From Symbiodinium natans (taxonomy: Eukaryota; Sar; Dinophyceae; Suessiales; Symbiodiniaceae): a stretch of DNA of 64,000 bases. The notes under the pieces are model-generated. The model was not told the DNA's origin. It saw nothing but the letters and a program-made list of their open reading frames with translations, and ran no database searches. Position numbers and translations under genes: made by a program. Location: positions 62,001-126,000 of the forward strand of contig CAJNDS010000280.1 of the NCBI GenBank assembly GCA_905221605.1, in the 5' to 3' direction. Numbering within the stretch: position 1 is the first letter of the stretch; each line of letters begins with the position of its first letter. Shown here piece by piece: positions 10,201-22,549 of the stretch.

Positions 10201-13200
10201 GTCGTCTCACAACCGGCAGCAAGAAAGGGATGATAGCGCTCCTTGAACTCAATGACTTGCTCCACGGAAGGTAGGAATGACGCATTGCAACTGACAAAAA
10301 TGCCAAAGTTGGCAATGGCAGCATTCAATGTGAGCTTTCAGGGAAATGAAGAAGGCTGCACATGTCTAGAGTAGAGAATGGCAGTGTGGGTTAGTATCAC
10401 TAAGCCGTACATATCTGGCCCCTGGCAGGCTCGCCAAGCAACCCCTACAAAAGGTTGTGCACGGTAGAAGCAATCCTCACTGAGAAAGTCCCGGTAACTC
10501 GCCTGAATGTCGTGAACAAAGTATGCGATGATTTGTGCTGGGAAGGCTGTGAGAACTGTGATGCTAGCGCTACTACTGTCTCGTCCAGTTGCTTCGGTTT
10601 GCAAACATGTTGCGAGGGGCCAATCATGCACTTTCCGAGCCGCCTGCCCGCCAGTTGTCCACAGTCATGCCCGATACATGCGCATCCTGGCCATGATGCG
10701 AAGAAGTTCGAAGGAATGCCTGCGTAAGCCTTGAGAACCCAAATGAACGGTCTGGATCAGAACAAAACGCAAACTGCAAAGGTCAGACTATTCCAGAACC
10801 ATCGGTACACGAAGCACTGGCCAAGGCAGTAGCTCTGGCAATGTGAAAACCATCCTTCGAGATCCAGTCGGAAAGTCAATGTGCCTCCGCGTGGATAGTT
10901 GGATCAGCCACCCCTAAGTTCCTACTAAGTTCCTACCCTCCTAGATGTAGGCCCCGAACCACCTCAACACCTCTCGCAAACTTGGGGGGGCAGCCGTAAA
11001 CCGAGCCAGGTCCCGAAGCCGTGTGGGGGGACCTGGGCTCGAGCTGAAGGCTCGTGGATGTGGCTTTTTTCTCAGGTCGTTCTCGGGGGCGTAATTTCTG
11101 CGTGGGTAAGGTGTTCTGGATTTCCAGCGCTCGAAAGCCAAGAAAGCACTCAAGTACGTAATTCAGTGGAAATAAGTTGCAAGCTTTTTGGAATACTCGA
11201 TGGATCATCAACATATGTTGACTGACACAGGAGGAATGGTTGGACAAAACCGAAATTGTCCAATTTTTCGAGGTTGCTTGCAAGCGCATGCAGCATTGCA
11301 GGTGCCAGAATGTTGGCGCGATTTAAGCATGTTTGCGCAAGGAGACTCAAGCATTGTTGACTCATCTACATTGATGGGGTGCAGTGGGATCAGTGGCATG
11401 TATCAGGAGGATCGGGACCATCAACATAAACATTGCCACCCCCGCCCTCATAAAACATGAAGTTTGGAGGTTGAGGGGTGCGGGTTCTTTTGGGGGGGAC
11501 ATCCTTAAAGCCCTGAATCCAAGCGCAAGGCAAGTCGGGAAGTTTGACCAGAAGCGGTATGCAAGAGGCACTGCTGGACATGCCAGGTGCTGGTACTCTG
11601 GCCTGAAATGCCACAAGGGTTAGGGCTTGGGGACTTTAAGACGTGGTGGCAGGGACAAATTTCCGTTGACATATAGAGTTAAAGGCTGAAAGGTGCGTGT
11701 TGTTAGGGGTCCGATTATGTGCTCTTCGTGACGGCTTCAGCCAAGAAAACGCGGCAGGCATTTATCTCGAGCATTTTCTCTCGATCTCTAAGCCTGCCAT
11801 ACGACAGTGACACTCGTATTGTCATTCTCGTAGTTTGATCGCCGGCTTAGGAGTGTACTCAGCTTTGTGCTGATCTGAGCGTCGCACGTTCTGTGAGCGT
11901 TGTAAAGCTGATCAAACTCATTGCCGCCAGCCCGCCTCCAAGCAACAATACACGGCGCCTGGATTGAGAGAGAAGTGGCAACATATTATATTGAACATCC
12001 TAGCCCGAAACCCGATCTAACCCCGTGTCTTGATGAAACCGGTGTAGATGCAAGGCTGAAAACATAGCGCCGCTTTGTGACCCAGGCCATTGTCTTTACG
12101 TAGTACAATTAGTATTTCCCTGAGGCACCCTACTTGGGATGTAGCGTCTCTGATTCGGATTGCTGCTCTCACACGACGGCGCCCTCTCGGTGGCCTCTTA
12201 TGATAGCGCCAGTGCACGAACTCGTACTCCCAAAGCGACCAACCTGGCACTTCGTTCTCTGAGCCCGGCAACGTTGCACCCCATAATTACAGCTCGGAGC
12301 TGAGCCTTCCCCAACATGGTCTTTGGGGGGATAGCAGCGGATAGCAGTTCACAACACTACACATTTCAAATTAACGAAGGGCTTTCCTGCCAAAAAAAGC
12401 TTGCCATGACGCTCCCTTGCTGCCTGTCAGTGCTTCGGCAAGTTCCTGCTGGACCTCCATGAACTCCGCAAAAGCCGCGGGTGTCAGACCTCAGCCATGA
12501 GCAGCAAACGAGACTGCGTTCCTTCGCCGAATGGGCATGCGCAGCGACCGAGGATCAATGCAAATGGGTATTTCATGAGCCCTCATTCATATGCTAACAG
12601 CTTTAAATTTTTGAAGAAAATGCAAGCACAGTGTATTGACAACCTCTATGCTTATACCGTGTTCAGGCTATGGTGCTCGCTAAGCTTCGAGAAGGGATCA
12701 CACACGCCAAGAACCCTTTCGAAAACACAATAAAGAAAGCAAAAGCGTAACTTGAGGAGGTCCTGGAACACAACCCCTAACCAAGTCCAAACGCAACAGC
12801 ACGCTTGAAATGCTTGAACTCAGCGAACTCAGCGAAACATGGAATTGCAAAGCTGGCAACGAGACCCTCAAAGCGTTCCACTTGCCAGATATTGACCTCC
12901 ATATTTCTTGATGCTTCGGCGCAGCTTCCAGGTCTCTGGCATCCAGTCTTTGAGGCTCAAAACTGCACGCGTGCTCTTTGTACATAATGTATTCGCGTGC
13001 AGCACGAAGCGAGCTGCGACTAAAGAGGCCACTGGACTGCTGCGCGATGCTTCGCAAAATCAACAATCCGAAAGCATGAGGCGCGCAAGAACTTGTCTTT
13101 GGCACGTTGTGGCTACCTCACAGCAACAAGTATTCTAGTATATTTCATTTGCATTGCATCAAAACCTTTATGTGGGCTGCAACCTGCACATCGCGAGCCC

Positions 13201-13623
13201 GCAGAATGCTTGCACGGAAGGTGCAAGGCAGATCAATGCAGCCCGAAGCCTGCGAAGACTGTGAGACTCTGTGAAGCTGTGTATCTTTCGTTCTTGTGTA
13301 TTTTGCAGAGTCACTGCAGAGATTTGCCTGGTCTCGCTGGCTGGAGATGTGGAGAAGCCATCGAACTCGTCGCACGCTTGAAGAAGCCTTCCTGATCTAT
13401 GCGGCGGTAGGGCTTCACGCGGACACCTTGCAGAACATCCAGGACTTGAACAGAGGCTAGTTTGAAGAGCCATTGCATCACCTTTCAGCTCCGGTGTATG
13501 GAAGACATTGGAGGACCCTTTACAAATATAATTCGACTTGAGTAGCGTGCTTCTGAGAAGCAAAGCCCAAAGCATCAGATCTAAGTAAGCCCGGCGACGC
13601 CACAGACAAAACAGGAAACATGA
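7222..13623. other. No gene named; scattered coding-like fragments
   Basis: I see no gene I can name between the Dabb and SulP genes. Minus-strand stretches with protein-like composition lie at about 10328-10200 (EQVIEFKERYHPFLAAG), 10600-10450 (FPAQIIAYFVHDIQASYRDF) and 13030-12800. None could be joined in phase or assigned. The plus-strand frame at 8327-8854 is open for 175 codons but lacks recognisable motifs. Small exons could still be hidden here. Confidence 0.3.
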
Positions 13624-16600
13624 TCATGAATCACGAAGCAAAGTCGCTGCATTGCCGACGGACTGATTTGAGGCCATCGCTGTCTCCAGTGTGGAGAACG
13701 GCACACGCAGCACCACGCAGTCGGGTGCGGCACAGGCACTGGCATGCCAGGTGGGCTCCATGCTGCTGCAGAAGGCGCCAAACTCAAGCGCCCCTAACAG
13801 CGATCCGTGGGTCAGCTTGCGAACTCGAATGTCTAGCTCTTCCTCGAATGCGAAGGTGTCTCCCTTCTGCTCGTTCAAGTGGTGCCGTGGGACCTTGTAC
13901 GCCAGCGCTTCGTCCGCGCTGATTCTCTGAACAATGCTTACCGATCCGCTCAACACGTACGTCAGGTGTCTGGCATGCTGGCCTTCAGCGTAGATCTGCG
14001 ATTGCTGAGTGTAAGTTTTCAGCACACTACCGAACTTCGTGAGTTTCTCACAAACCGCTGCTCGCTCCTCTGCCTTAGCCGTCGGAGCGATCTCCAGAAG
14101 GAACTCGTTGACAAAGTGCATAAGCTCCCCTTCATCCTGTTCTTTTGTGGGCTGGACCCTCTCGGCCAACTTAGCCGCTAGCAGCTGATGCTGTGAGCGG
14201 TTCCTCAGCATTCCGTTGTTCCCATTTGCCCGACCTGCAAGGAGCCTCTCCTCAGCCCACTCCAACATCTTCTCCACACGGTGAGAACTAATCTTTATCT
14301 CCACATTGCAGGCACGCATACATCGTTCCAAGGAAAGCTGCAAGCGACGCACGACTCCACTTATCGCAATTGTGACAGGCGGCCTCCGCCTTTGGCACAC
14401 CTCCGCAAAGTTCACCAAGGCTTGAACCCCCGAGGCGTCCACTGCAGGGACCTGTTCGAAATCGAGGACCAAGTACCGTGCGGACGACGTGTCCAGGGAC
14501 GCCTGCAGCTCTTCAACGATGTCCTGGGCTGTTCCGAAGAAGATGTATCCTGCGCACCAGAACACCGCCACTTGATGTCCATGGGTGTCAAGGATCTGGT
14601 TCTGCACGTCATCACGCTCAACGAGCGAGCGTACCTCCGCCAACGTGGCTTTTTGTGTCACGCCGGTCATGCCAGAGTACTCAACCATGAAGAAGATGGT
14701 GGTGAGAACGACACCGAAGAGAATGCCGAGGAGAACATTGAGGTAAGTGATGACAGAGGTCGCCACCACAACGCGCCACTCGGTGACGGCAATGCGCTCC
14801 CGCGATTCAATTAGCGATGTAGTCAGGAACTCGAAGCCCAGTGAAACCACCAACGCCCCAAAAGCACATTTTGGGATGAAGCTAAGGCATGAGCGCAATG
14901 TGGAGTCGAAGTAAAGCACCATATAGAAGACTGCAAAGAGGAACACCCACCACCTTGTCTTTCCTCCTGCATCCCGCATCACCACCCATACCTTAATGGC
15001 ATGTGAGACGGGGACACCCGCAAAAGGCGCGAGGGCGACATTCGTCTTCCCGACAAGCCGGATTTCCTGACAATACCCCCACCCCTTATAGTTTTGCCAA
15101 TGCCTACAGAGTTTGCTACAGAGTTTACTACAGAGTTCCTACAGAGGTCCCAGGGCCCCGGAAGATCCTTGGCGAGCTCGATTGTGGGATCCTTGGCAAT
15201 GTCCTGAAAGCCCACGGTGTAGAAAGTGAAGGCCAAGGTACTCAACACGGCGTAGGACACCAAGACGGACATGCACGGTTGGCTGAAGAAAGCCTGGGGA
15301 TTGAAGCTGCCAAAACCAGTACCCAGCGCCTCCCACTCCACGACCCAAGGCTCCGGCCGCAGGCCGGAGATAAATAGGCCCCAGTACTCCAACTCGTCCA
15401 GGCTAAGAGGGTGCATGTAGAGGAACGCGTACACAACTGAACTCATGACCGCGAGGCCAAGAGGAAGACGGATGGCCCTGCCCCAGGAATATGGGTCGAG
15501 AAGTTCCTGCAGCAAATGAGCTCACGACATGCTGCAGATTTGATGGACTGCAGATGACTGCACGCAAAGCATCACGCAGCCGTCCTTGAGAGCAAGAAAA
15601 ACCCCTGCACCGACAAGAGTCAGCAAGAACCGTAGCAGCAGGGCCACCCCGGTGCGTGTAACCTTCGGCGTGGGAAAGCCCTTACTCTCAAGGACGATCT
15701 CCTATATGGTTTAAGTGCTCCTGGCAAGGGAGCCGGTTCAGGGAAACGTACTTCTTGAGTCCTGTCACTCGGTTCCATGGATTGCTCGTAACGTGCTGCA
15801 TACTCATGCTGCCTTAGCCTGAAACCCTACGAGTAGCAGAGTATCTGTCACGCTCGCGGGACATGCTTTCTAAAGCTGAAGCCTAGAACAAAATTCAGCA
15901 TTTGATTTGAGTGTGTGTGGCTCGCAAGTCCCGCACGAACCCGCGGCATTCTTCGAATCCTCCTGTGAAGCCGATAGAAAAAGGCCCTGTGAAGAAAACG
16001 GTGCCTCAGAAGATTGGGCAGCAGCAAGAAGGTCTCCAAGTAGCTGGAGGAGGCCCTGGCCGCCTGTCGAATCTCAAAAGCTTCTTGCATTCTTTAGAAG
16101 TTGATCAACATTGCCAAGTATTGCAGTAGTTCTCAGCATACATACCGTTGCGTGCCCGTCTTCGTTCGGAAATCTTGTTATATCTTGTTCCTTGAGAAAT
16201 GTACTGCAACCTTATAAACACCTTTTAACCCAACAGCATCTGGAGGCTGGAGCCAAGCCGCAACCGAGCTCTAGGCCGCCATCAAAGATCATCATCCTGA
16301 TGCACTTCGACCGGTTTGGAGCTTTGCAGTTGGTGCACACAAACACCAATCACCTATGCTCCCCGCGCAGTGCCCCTCAGCAATGCGCGAAGCAAAAGGA
16401 TGAAACATTCATTGTCTACACCTACAGAAAGGAGCACTGCGGTGGGGATTCAGATTTCCAGATAATATCTGTCAGGCAGTCTGGGATAGGGCGGTGAGAA
16501 GATGGAAACTGCCATCGCTAACTCGGTCGGCCGGGTGTGCTGAGGAGTTGTCGGATGTTTTTGGTAGGCTTTGTGCCGTTTGTCCTCGTCATGTGCTTAG

Positions 16601-17926
16601 TTTCCCGTGTGGTATCGAAGCACTGAACATCCCGGAACAATCTTGAACATTCGTATCTGGCCAGCCACCCGATGCCACTGACGAAACCTGCGCCGACGGG
16701 GTAGGGCAGAAAGCGCATGTAATACCTGAGCCATGTGGCTTGCTGAACTGCTCGTATTTGAGCTTTGGAGGTACACAGCGTCTGGCGTGGGAAGCTGAAA
16801 GCGACTTTTCCAGGTGGTGCAAGGGTTGCAATCGGATCCGACAAGCCTTTCCCTTAATGGTATCTGAAGGATATAATACAGAAGTGCCCAAAATGCACAA
16901 TGGATGCCACAACTGATCAACATCGGTGAGGGACAGGCCATCCAGTTCTGCTACCGCCCACATCAGCAGCCCAATGAGGAGCGACATCAGCCCTTGCGCC
17001 ACGAAGATGTGGAACCTCTTGTCATGTCGAGAGTACAAGCGAAACCGCTCTGCTAAATGTGACGGCTGAGGTATGCTCTGACAGCTCTCCAAAGCCTCAA
17101 TCTTGAGGAACTGCAGCGCAGAAACCATAAGCTTCACGTGACAAAATCCCATGCTGCTGTTTGCGATGAAGTTCATTGTGCTCACCCAGGCTCACCCACG
17201 CCCCACACGTTGATTGTTCTTGCTACTTGGCGCCGTGGCACTGCTAGGCTTTCAAAGCACTTGTATCAACATCCAAAACGTCTCGACAGCTGCAAGTTCA
17301 GGATATTGGCCAAGGTGCAAGAGATCATCGCTTGGTACACCGCTGTAGGTGAGCGCACGGCCCATTGAAGCTAGGTACGAAGCCAGAAGCAGGTCGACAT
17401 TTGTCCTTGGGCAACGTTGTTTCAGGCTTCGGGCTTTAGAGTGAGGCTTGAGAGTTTGGAGCCTAAAGGCCTAAACCCTAAAGGCCCTAAAGCTGTCAAC
17501 CCTTGGCCCTTAACCCAACCGACAAAGGGAGCAGAGGCAGGGGGAGAGGACAAAGCAGGTGCTTCGAACCGATGTTTCGGGCCAACGGGGTGCCCTCGCC
17601 AGCAAGCCTTGTTGGGCTTGAAGGCTTGGAGGCTTCGTTGTTCTTAGCCGGCCCAAGAAGACTAAGGGGACCTTGCACTTGTGAACAAGAACTGATTAAA
17701 CCCTAAATGAAGTCATTAGGGGCAGAGCATTTATCGAAGAGTGCTTTGCTTCATGCTGCAAAAGTGGCAATGCTGCGAGCATCGCCAGTAGATGAGGGAG
17801 GTGATGCCCTGACTGAAGAGCAGGGAGGCGAGCAAGGTGGGAAAGCTCTTCTCCAGCGACGGATTCGCAGCGGCCACGACCCCGACGAAGCTGACAGCAT
17901 AGGGGAGGAGCACCTCTCGGAGAGTA
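13624..17926 (-). CDS. SulP-family anion transporter with STAS and cyclic-nucleotide-binding domains
   Basis: The last exon (15066-13624, 481 codons) holds the final membrane segments (WWVFLFAVFYMVLYF, SVITYLNVLLGILFGVVLTT). It then has a STAS domain (ARYLVLDFEQVPAVDASGVQ, with the D-x-S-G anion-sensing loop) and a cyclic-nucleotide-binding-like domain (IYAEGQHARHLTYVLSGSVS, then LTHGSLLGALEFG), ending in TGA. It starts EIRLVGKTNVALAPFAGVPV after AG at 15067. Upstream exons: 15506-15174 (LLDPYSWGRAIRLPLGLAVM), 16738-16662 (YYMRFLPYPVGAGFVSGIGW), about 17017-16939 (FVAQGLMSLLIGLLMWAVAE) and 17926-17781 (REVLLPYAVSFVGVVAAANP). Several junctions match in phase with GC donors. This layout is that of SulP proteins related to yeast YGR125W. 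It should move sulfate or a similar anion across a membrane; the cNMP-like module suggests ligand control, but its nucleotide specificity is not shown. Some membrane-segment exons and the N-terminus were not found. Confidence 0.8.
15106..15146. repeat. Short tandem repeat inside a SulP intron
   Basis: Four degenerate copies of CTACAGAGTTT (10-11 bp) lie in the intron between the last two SulP exons. On the coding strand they read through as NSVVNSVANSV, so the intron looks open in one frame. Confidence 0.75.
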
Positions 17927-17989
17927 CTGCCAACAACATGACTAAAAGCAGGGTCTCTTCATGCAGCTGCAACCTTCCTTGTTCTCCCC

Positions 17990-20900
17990 AAGGTTGGAAG
18001 GATGTGAAAGTGTCAAACTATGTCAGCCAGCAGCTTACAAGCTCATGTCATGTTCAAAGTCGCTGCCAAGTCACCGCACTGCCGAGCACAGGGGACAGCA
18101 AGTCCTCCTTAACGAAGCTCGGCCTATCCTTTATGGGCACCAGGGCCTCCTCATCATTGTCATGCCTCACCTGCCGACCAGGGGAGTCGGACACTCGAGG
18201 ACACTCGAGGAACTCGAAGAGATGTGAAGCCAACTCCCCCAAATTCCGGTAACAATGACTCTTTGCGTTGACTAAGTGTGAAACCGAGCGCTCCTCAGGA
18301 TCAGCCAATGCCAACCCCTCAACAGAAAATTGATGCCTGGTCGTCGATCTTCTGGATGTCGTTCATTGGCGAAACAACCCGATATCAGCAAAGGCTGCGG
18401 AGCAAAGAGCGTGAATGATAGCAGTGCTTAAACCTAAACACTAAACCCGAATTCAGCCTCAACACAACTATGTCCGTCTCAGGGCGTGTAGCACTGCGGG
18501 GGATCCAAGATCTGCAATATCAAATTCTCGCGCAGCCACCCTAAGTCTTAACAACTTCAGGGACTCAGCCACTTCACTCAGCTCAGCGCTGCGACCCGCC
18601 AGCTTCGCAAGCCGATAGCCCTCATCTCCAAAACCACCGGGGGGTCATAGGTTGAGGTTCAGGGTTTGTGAGAGCAAGAACCTCTCCCGATCCTTGGGCG
18701 TTTCGGGATGAGGTGTGAATGCGTCTCTCCCCTAAAGTACTGAATGCCTGTCACCCCCGGGCGCTTATGCAAACAGTGAGAGCAGTCCTAAATTCAAAAC
18801 ATGAGGGTACCCTCGGCCATAGGTCAGAGTTGCTGAACTTGGGCCGTTGTTGCAGCAGGGTAGCTTTCCTGAAACAAGCAACTGGTGGCCTGGATCCTGA
18901 AGCAAGAAATCGTGCTATTCTCCCCCCCCTAACAACTAAAATTGGGGGGACCCCGCCCCCCCCCCCTCCAAACTTCGAACTTACATCGAAAGTTACACGC
19001 TTCTTATCCTGCTCTCACTGCACCTACCCACCCACCACATACTTGCTCTACCCTCTGTCTCTGTCCAATTTGTATTGCGCGCAGGAAATACACACCATGG
19101 ACTACCACCGAGTTGCAGTTTGGATGACTGGAGTGGTCACAGTATTCCAGCAAAGCGGCTGTCTCCGCCCGGATGACTTCATGCATGATGTCCTTCAAGG
19201 AAGTCTTCCTACCCGAACTTTACACTGGCCTTACGCTATCTTGCACTTGTACACTGCTGTCAAGCACCGCGCCTTTGACTTTGACAAAAATGAGAGAACA
19301 GGTCACGGCCGGTACTTGCCTCCAACTTTGTTTGGGGATAGACCGTCAAAAAGCGTGCTGCCAGCAGCATGATATGCGCATGATTGAAAAAGCGACCGGT
19401 GACTTTAGTGTGGGACCTGCTCAAACAGAATGTTCTTCTGCCTTAACCTTAACAAGCATCCCGCTGCATTTTCAGCTTGGCTTGTTGGGACTCATTACTC
19501 CTTTTTTGAAACCGACTCCGCAGATTTCCAGGGCCGCCGACGTAGTCGTGAAGGCGCCGTTGGGCGATAAGGTGACGGCCATAGGTGACAACCTCAGGGA
19601 ACTCCCGAGGCAGTAGGAAAGAAAATGGCAAGCTCTCGGTGTTCAGCATTCCAGAAGGGGGGAACTGCAAGATTGTGGGGTGGGGTTGTGTAGCAAGCAA
19701 CATTAGAGTCTTGCGCTTTGAGAAGTGGAACAATGGCTCTATACAAGAAGCCTCTGTGAGGTTGCATACTCTTGTAGCTGGGGTCCCGCTTTCAAGATTT
19801 CAAAGCTGCGGGAGTGCCGTTGCAACCCATCTCTGAAAACAGCTTCGGCAGGTTCCATTCGGTTTCTTGTCACGGTTAGGGCTTTCCGACTAGACTCACT
19901 AGACTCCAAGTCAACTCACTGAGCAGCGGACGGCTTTCATGAAGACCTCTGGGCACTCGAGCTCGTTCCCTTGGCGAGGAGCGCTGTGGTGTTCGTTCGG
20001 GGAACTCAGGTACAGACGCGGCTTCTTGGGGTTAGGGTTTAAGGTTTAGTGTTTCAGGTTTGGGCTTCAGGCTTGAGGGTTTAAAACTCCTAGGGCCGTT
20101 AGGCCACTGACGGCCTTACGAACCGCAGACCACCCACGCACAACGCCTCTAGTGACCAAGGGAGGTATACATTCTTTCTCAATGCTTGCTTTGACAAGTT
20201 CAAGTTTGCCGAGACCGGATTGCTGAATTTGTCCTCGGAGCTGCAATTCTTCTCTGGGCGCGTCACTGGCAGAATGACAACCGCATGCCACTGCCAACCG
20301 CTGAGAGCGGGGCGTGCAGATCCAAAGATCTCCTGCGCACCGTCGAGCGTGGTGGCATCGAACCTCTCGATATCTGTGACTTTTCAGCGAGCTGCGATGG
20401 ATGCATACACGGCACGACTGGCAAAAGCTTCCAATCCCTGTCTGGACTGCCATGACCGCCTGCAGCTTTCTGGCAAGCTCTCCGGCTGCAAGGAGGGCTC
20501 CGGGCTGGCAGCCTGATCGTACTCATACCAACCACCATACACACGACGCGATAGCTGCACAGTGTATTCATATTACATGAGTGCGTGTGTGTGTGTGTGC
20601 ATCAATACATTTCATAACCTACGCTTCTTTGCTTCAACCTCTGAACCAGCCTCCGCAAGACTTCTCTTCTCATGACAGCTGCCAGCCCCTTGCCGGCTTG
20701 TCTATCTTGACATGCAAGACTTGATGAGCTCAAGGGAACAGCTTTGGAAATACAAAAAGGCCCAAGATGCTCAAGCCAACGTAACAGGCTCATGCGTCCG
20801 ATTCTTTGAACCCCACACGGCAGGCATGAAGGCATGTCTCCAAATTGGCGCTTCGGGTAATTACTCCGCTTTTATGATGCGTTTTGCCCAACACGGCTTC

Positions 20901-21308
20901 TCTACTTCAAACTTCTGTGCTGCGCAGCCCTAAAAAGCATGTCGTGCTTGCCAAGCACGTCTATCCTGCGTAGTTGCCCTGGAACCTTCATTTCAAAGAA
21001 GGAGGCCCCCTATGTTGGTCGGACAAGAATCCTTGTGACAGCGACGGCCTGTACCTGCTTCGGGGCCACTGCCGGCATTTCGTCCAGGAGCTGGCGAGTC
21101 CAAAGGGTCTACGGCCAGTTGAGGGTTTAGGTTGATCGATCATGACCTTTCGATCCATGGCTGAGACAATTTCGTGCTATAGTCGCCGCTCAGGTATCTT
21201 CACAGGGCTTAGATAGAATACGGCGCAGCCGTGCGCCCATAGAATAAGAGAGCCCAGTAGTCTTGACCTTCAGGTTGGCTGCAGCAAAGAACAGCCGCAA
21301 AGAACAGT
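17990..21308. other. Gene not identified
   Basis: The 5' exons of the SulP gene may lie in the first part. Minus-strand frames at 20400-20100 alternate between protein-like segments (for example VTDIERFDATTLDGAQEIF and RGQIQQSGLGKLELVKASIE) in two frames over less than 200 bp, which looks like decayed coding sequence. The 217-codon plus-strand frame at 18719-19372 contains homopolymer-encoded proline and has no recognisable domain. Telomere-like GGGTTTA tracts occur near 20030-20085. Confidence 0.3.
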
Positions 21309-21490
21309 CTAATACACCAGCGCTGCGGCATTGCGCACTTGAGCTATCTTTTGCAACTGACGCAGCAGAGGGTTGCTCGAAGCGTGCTGAGTAGAAACGC
21401 AAGCTGCAGGCTGCAAGGCCTCCTGCCGGGCGTTGATGAGGCCAGACAGCATCTGCCCCTCAGCTTCACGAAGGCAAGCATTGGCACATA
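21309..21490 (-). CDS. Unidentified terminal exon, Gln/Ala-rich helical tail
   Basis: One minus-strand frame stays open for about 60 codons to a TAG at 21309 and reads as a helical, hydrophilic tail (ACLREAEGQMLSGLINARQE, later LRQLQKIAQVRNAAALVY). It has no start codon, so it would be a last exon. I do not recognise the family, and the upstream boundary near 21490 is a guess. Confidence 0.3.
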
Positions 21491-21620
21491 CCGAGCTGAC
21501 CGAGTTGTATTGAGGAGAGCGGCATCTCCACTGATGCAGTACCGCACTAAGCCGCTACCAAGATGCCACGATATGAAACAACTGAAACAACTGTGAAACA
21601 ACTCTCTTCGTTTTTGAGCG

Positions 21621-21655
21621 ATCTCTCTCTCTCTCTCCCTCTCTCTCCCTCTCTG
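21621..21655. repeat. CT-rich microsatellite
   Basis: An almost pure CT/CCT run (TCTCTCTCTCTCCC and similar). No gene function is assigned. Confidence 0.9.
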
Positions 21656-21913
21656 CCGCTTTGCATTTGCTTTTTTGTGCCCCCCCCGGGCCTCCTCCAC
21701 CTGCTCCTCACGGCACATGTGGCTCCAGCGCTGGCGGGCGCTTGATGGCACATGAATGACGACCTTAGAAACGGAGTGCAAGAAAAGGCCTCTGAAGTCC
21801 TGATGTTGAGGGTTCTGAGCTTCACAAGGAGGGCTAAATGAAATCCTCAGCATCGATGATCATCGAGGAAGGGGTCCCTGCTTTTGCAAAAGGGGGGGGG
21901 GGGGGGACCAAGC

Positions 21914-22054
21914 CTTTGGTGCCACAAGCGCACTGGCCAGCATTGCTGGGACGCTTGGGAAGTTCTTGGCCACGCACATCGCCCACTGTGCGGAACAGTG
22001 AGGGCCCCAATTCGTCTACCAATACGTGTGGCGCATGCATGCTTTCCAAGACGG
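21914..22054 (-). CDS. Unidentified internal exon
   Basis: An open minus-strand segment lies between an AG acceptor at 22055 and a GC donor at 21913, phase 1 to phase 1 over 141 nt. It reads VLESMHAPHVLVDELGPSLF and ends QCACGTK. The splice grammar matches the named genes in the window. A second open frame covers the adjacent bases (LHDLAQLLEDISLELRQ), so the exon edge may lie further upstream. Family not recognised. Confidence 0.3.
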
Positions 22055-22504
22055 CTGTCTGAGTTCCAAAGAGATGTCCTCGAGAAGTTGCGCAAGGTCG
22101 TGTAACCTTTGCCCGCAAGCGCTTTGAAATGGACAGCTGGTGTTCCACCCGCAGAACACCACTCTAGTGGGGCCAAGACTTGCAAATTCTAAACTAAGAA
22201 ATGTAACATATAGGTAAACGTGCAGTAAGTTTAACATTCTGCACAGCATCCTATGAGCCGTGCTCCGAGATGACAGTCCTTCGCACGGCAGCCCGAGCAC
22301 TCCACCGCATTCCATCTACCATGCATTAATTTCATCAAACTTCGCCGATCTCTGATTCGTTTGGCATCTTCTGCCTCGCTCATTTTCTGCTATTTCCACT
22401 TACGGCGAGCATTTCTTGTTTGTGATTGCCTTATTGCACACTGAGCGGGCGCAGTGTTCCTGTTCACCGATAGCGGCCCTCTTCCGAAAGCCTCGAGGAT
22501 TTGA

Positions 22505-22546
22505 AGGCCAGGGAGGCGTCCAGAGTTCTGGAGGCCTCCCTGGCCT
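22505..22546. repeat. 42-bp near-perfect palindrome
   Basis: The sequence AGGCCAGGGAGGC, a short centre, and its reverse complement form a 42-bp palindrome. The only mismatches are one arm position and the central bases. It could extrude as a cruciform or fold as RNA. No coding role seen. Confidence 0.85.
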
Positions 22547-22549
22547 CCA

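Noticed and set aside
18719-19372. 217-codon plus-strand ORF
   Set aside because: It includes a run of prolines coded by a poly-C tract, has no recognisable domain, and is on the strand with no supported genes.
20067-20453. Candidate gene with segments such as RFDATTLDGAQEIF and IQQSGLGKLELVKASIE
   Set aside because: The protein-like segments switch frame within less than 200 bp with no room for an intron and match no family I know, so it was not listed as a gene.
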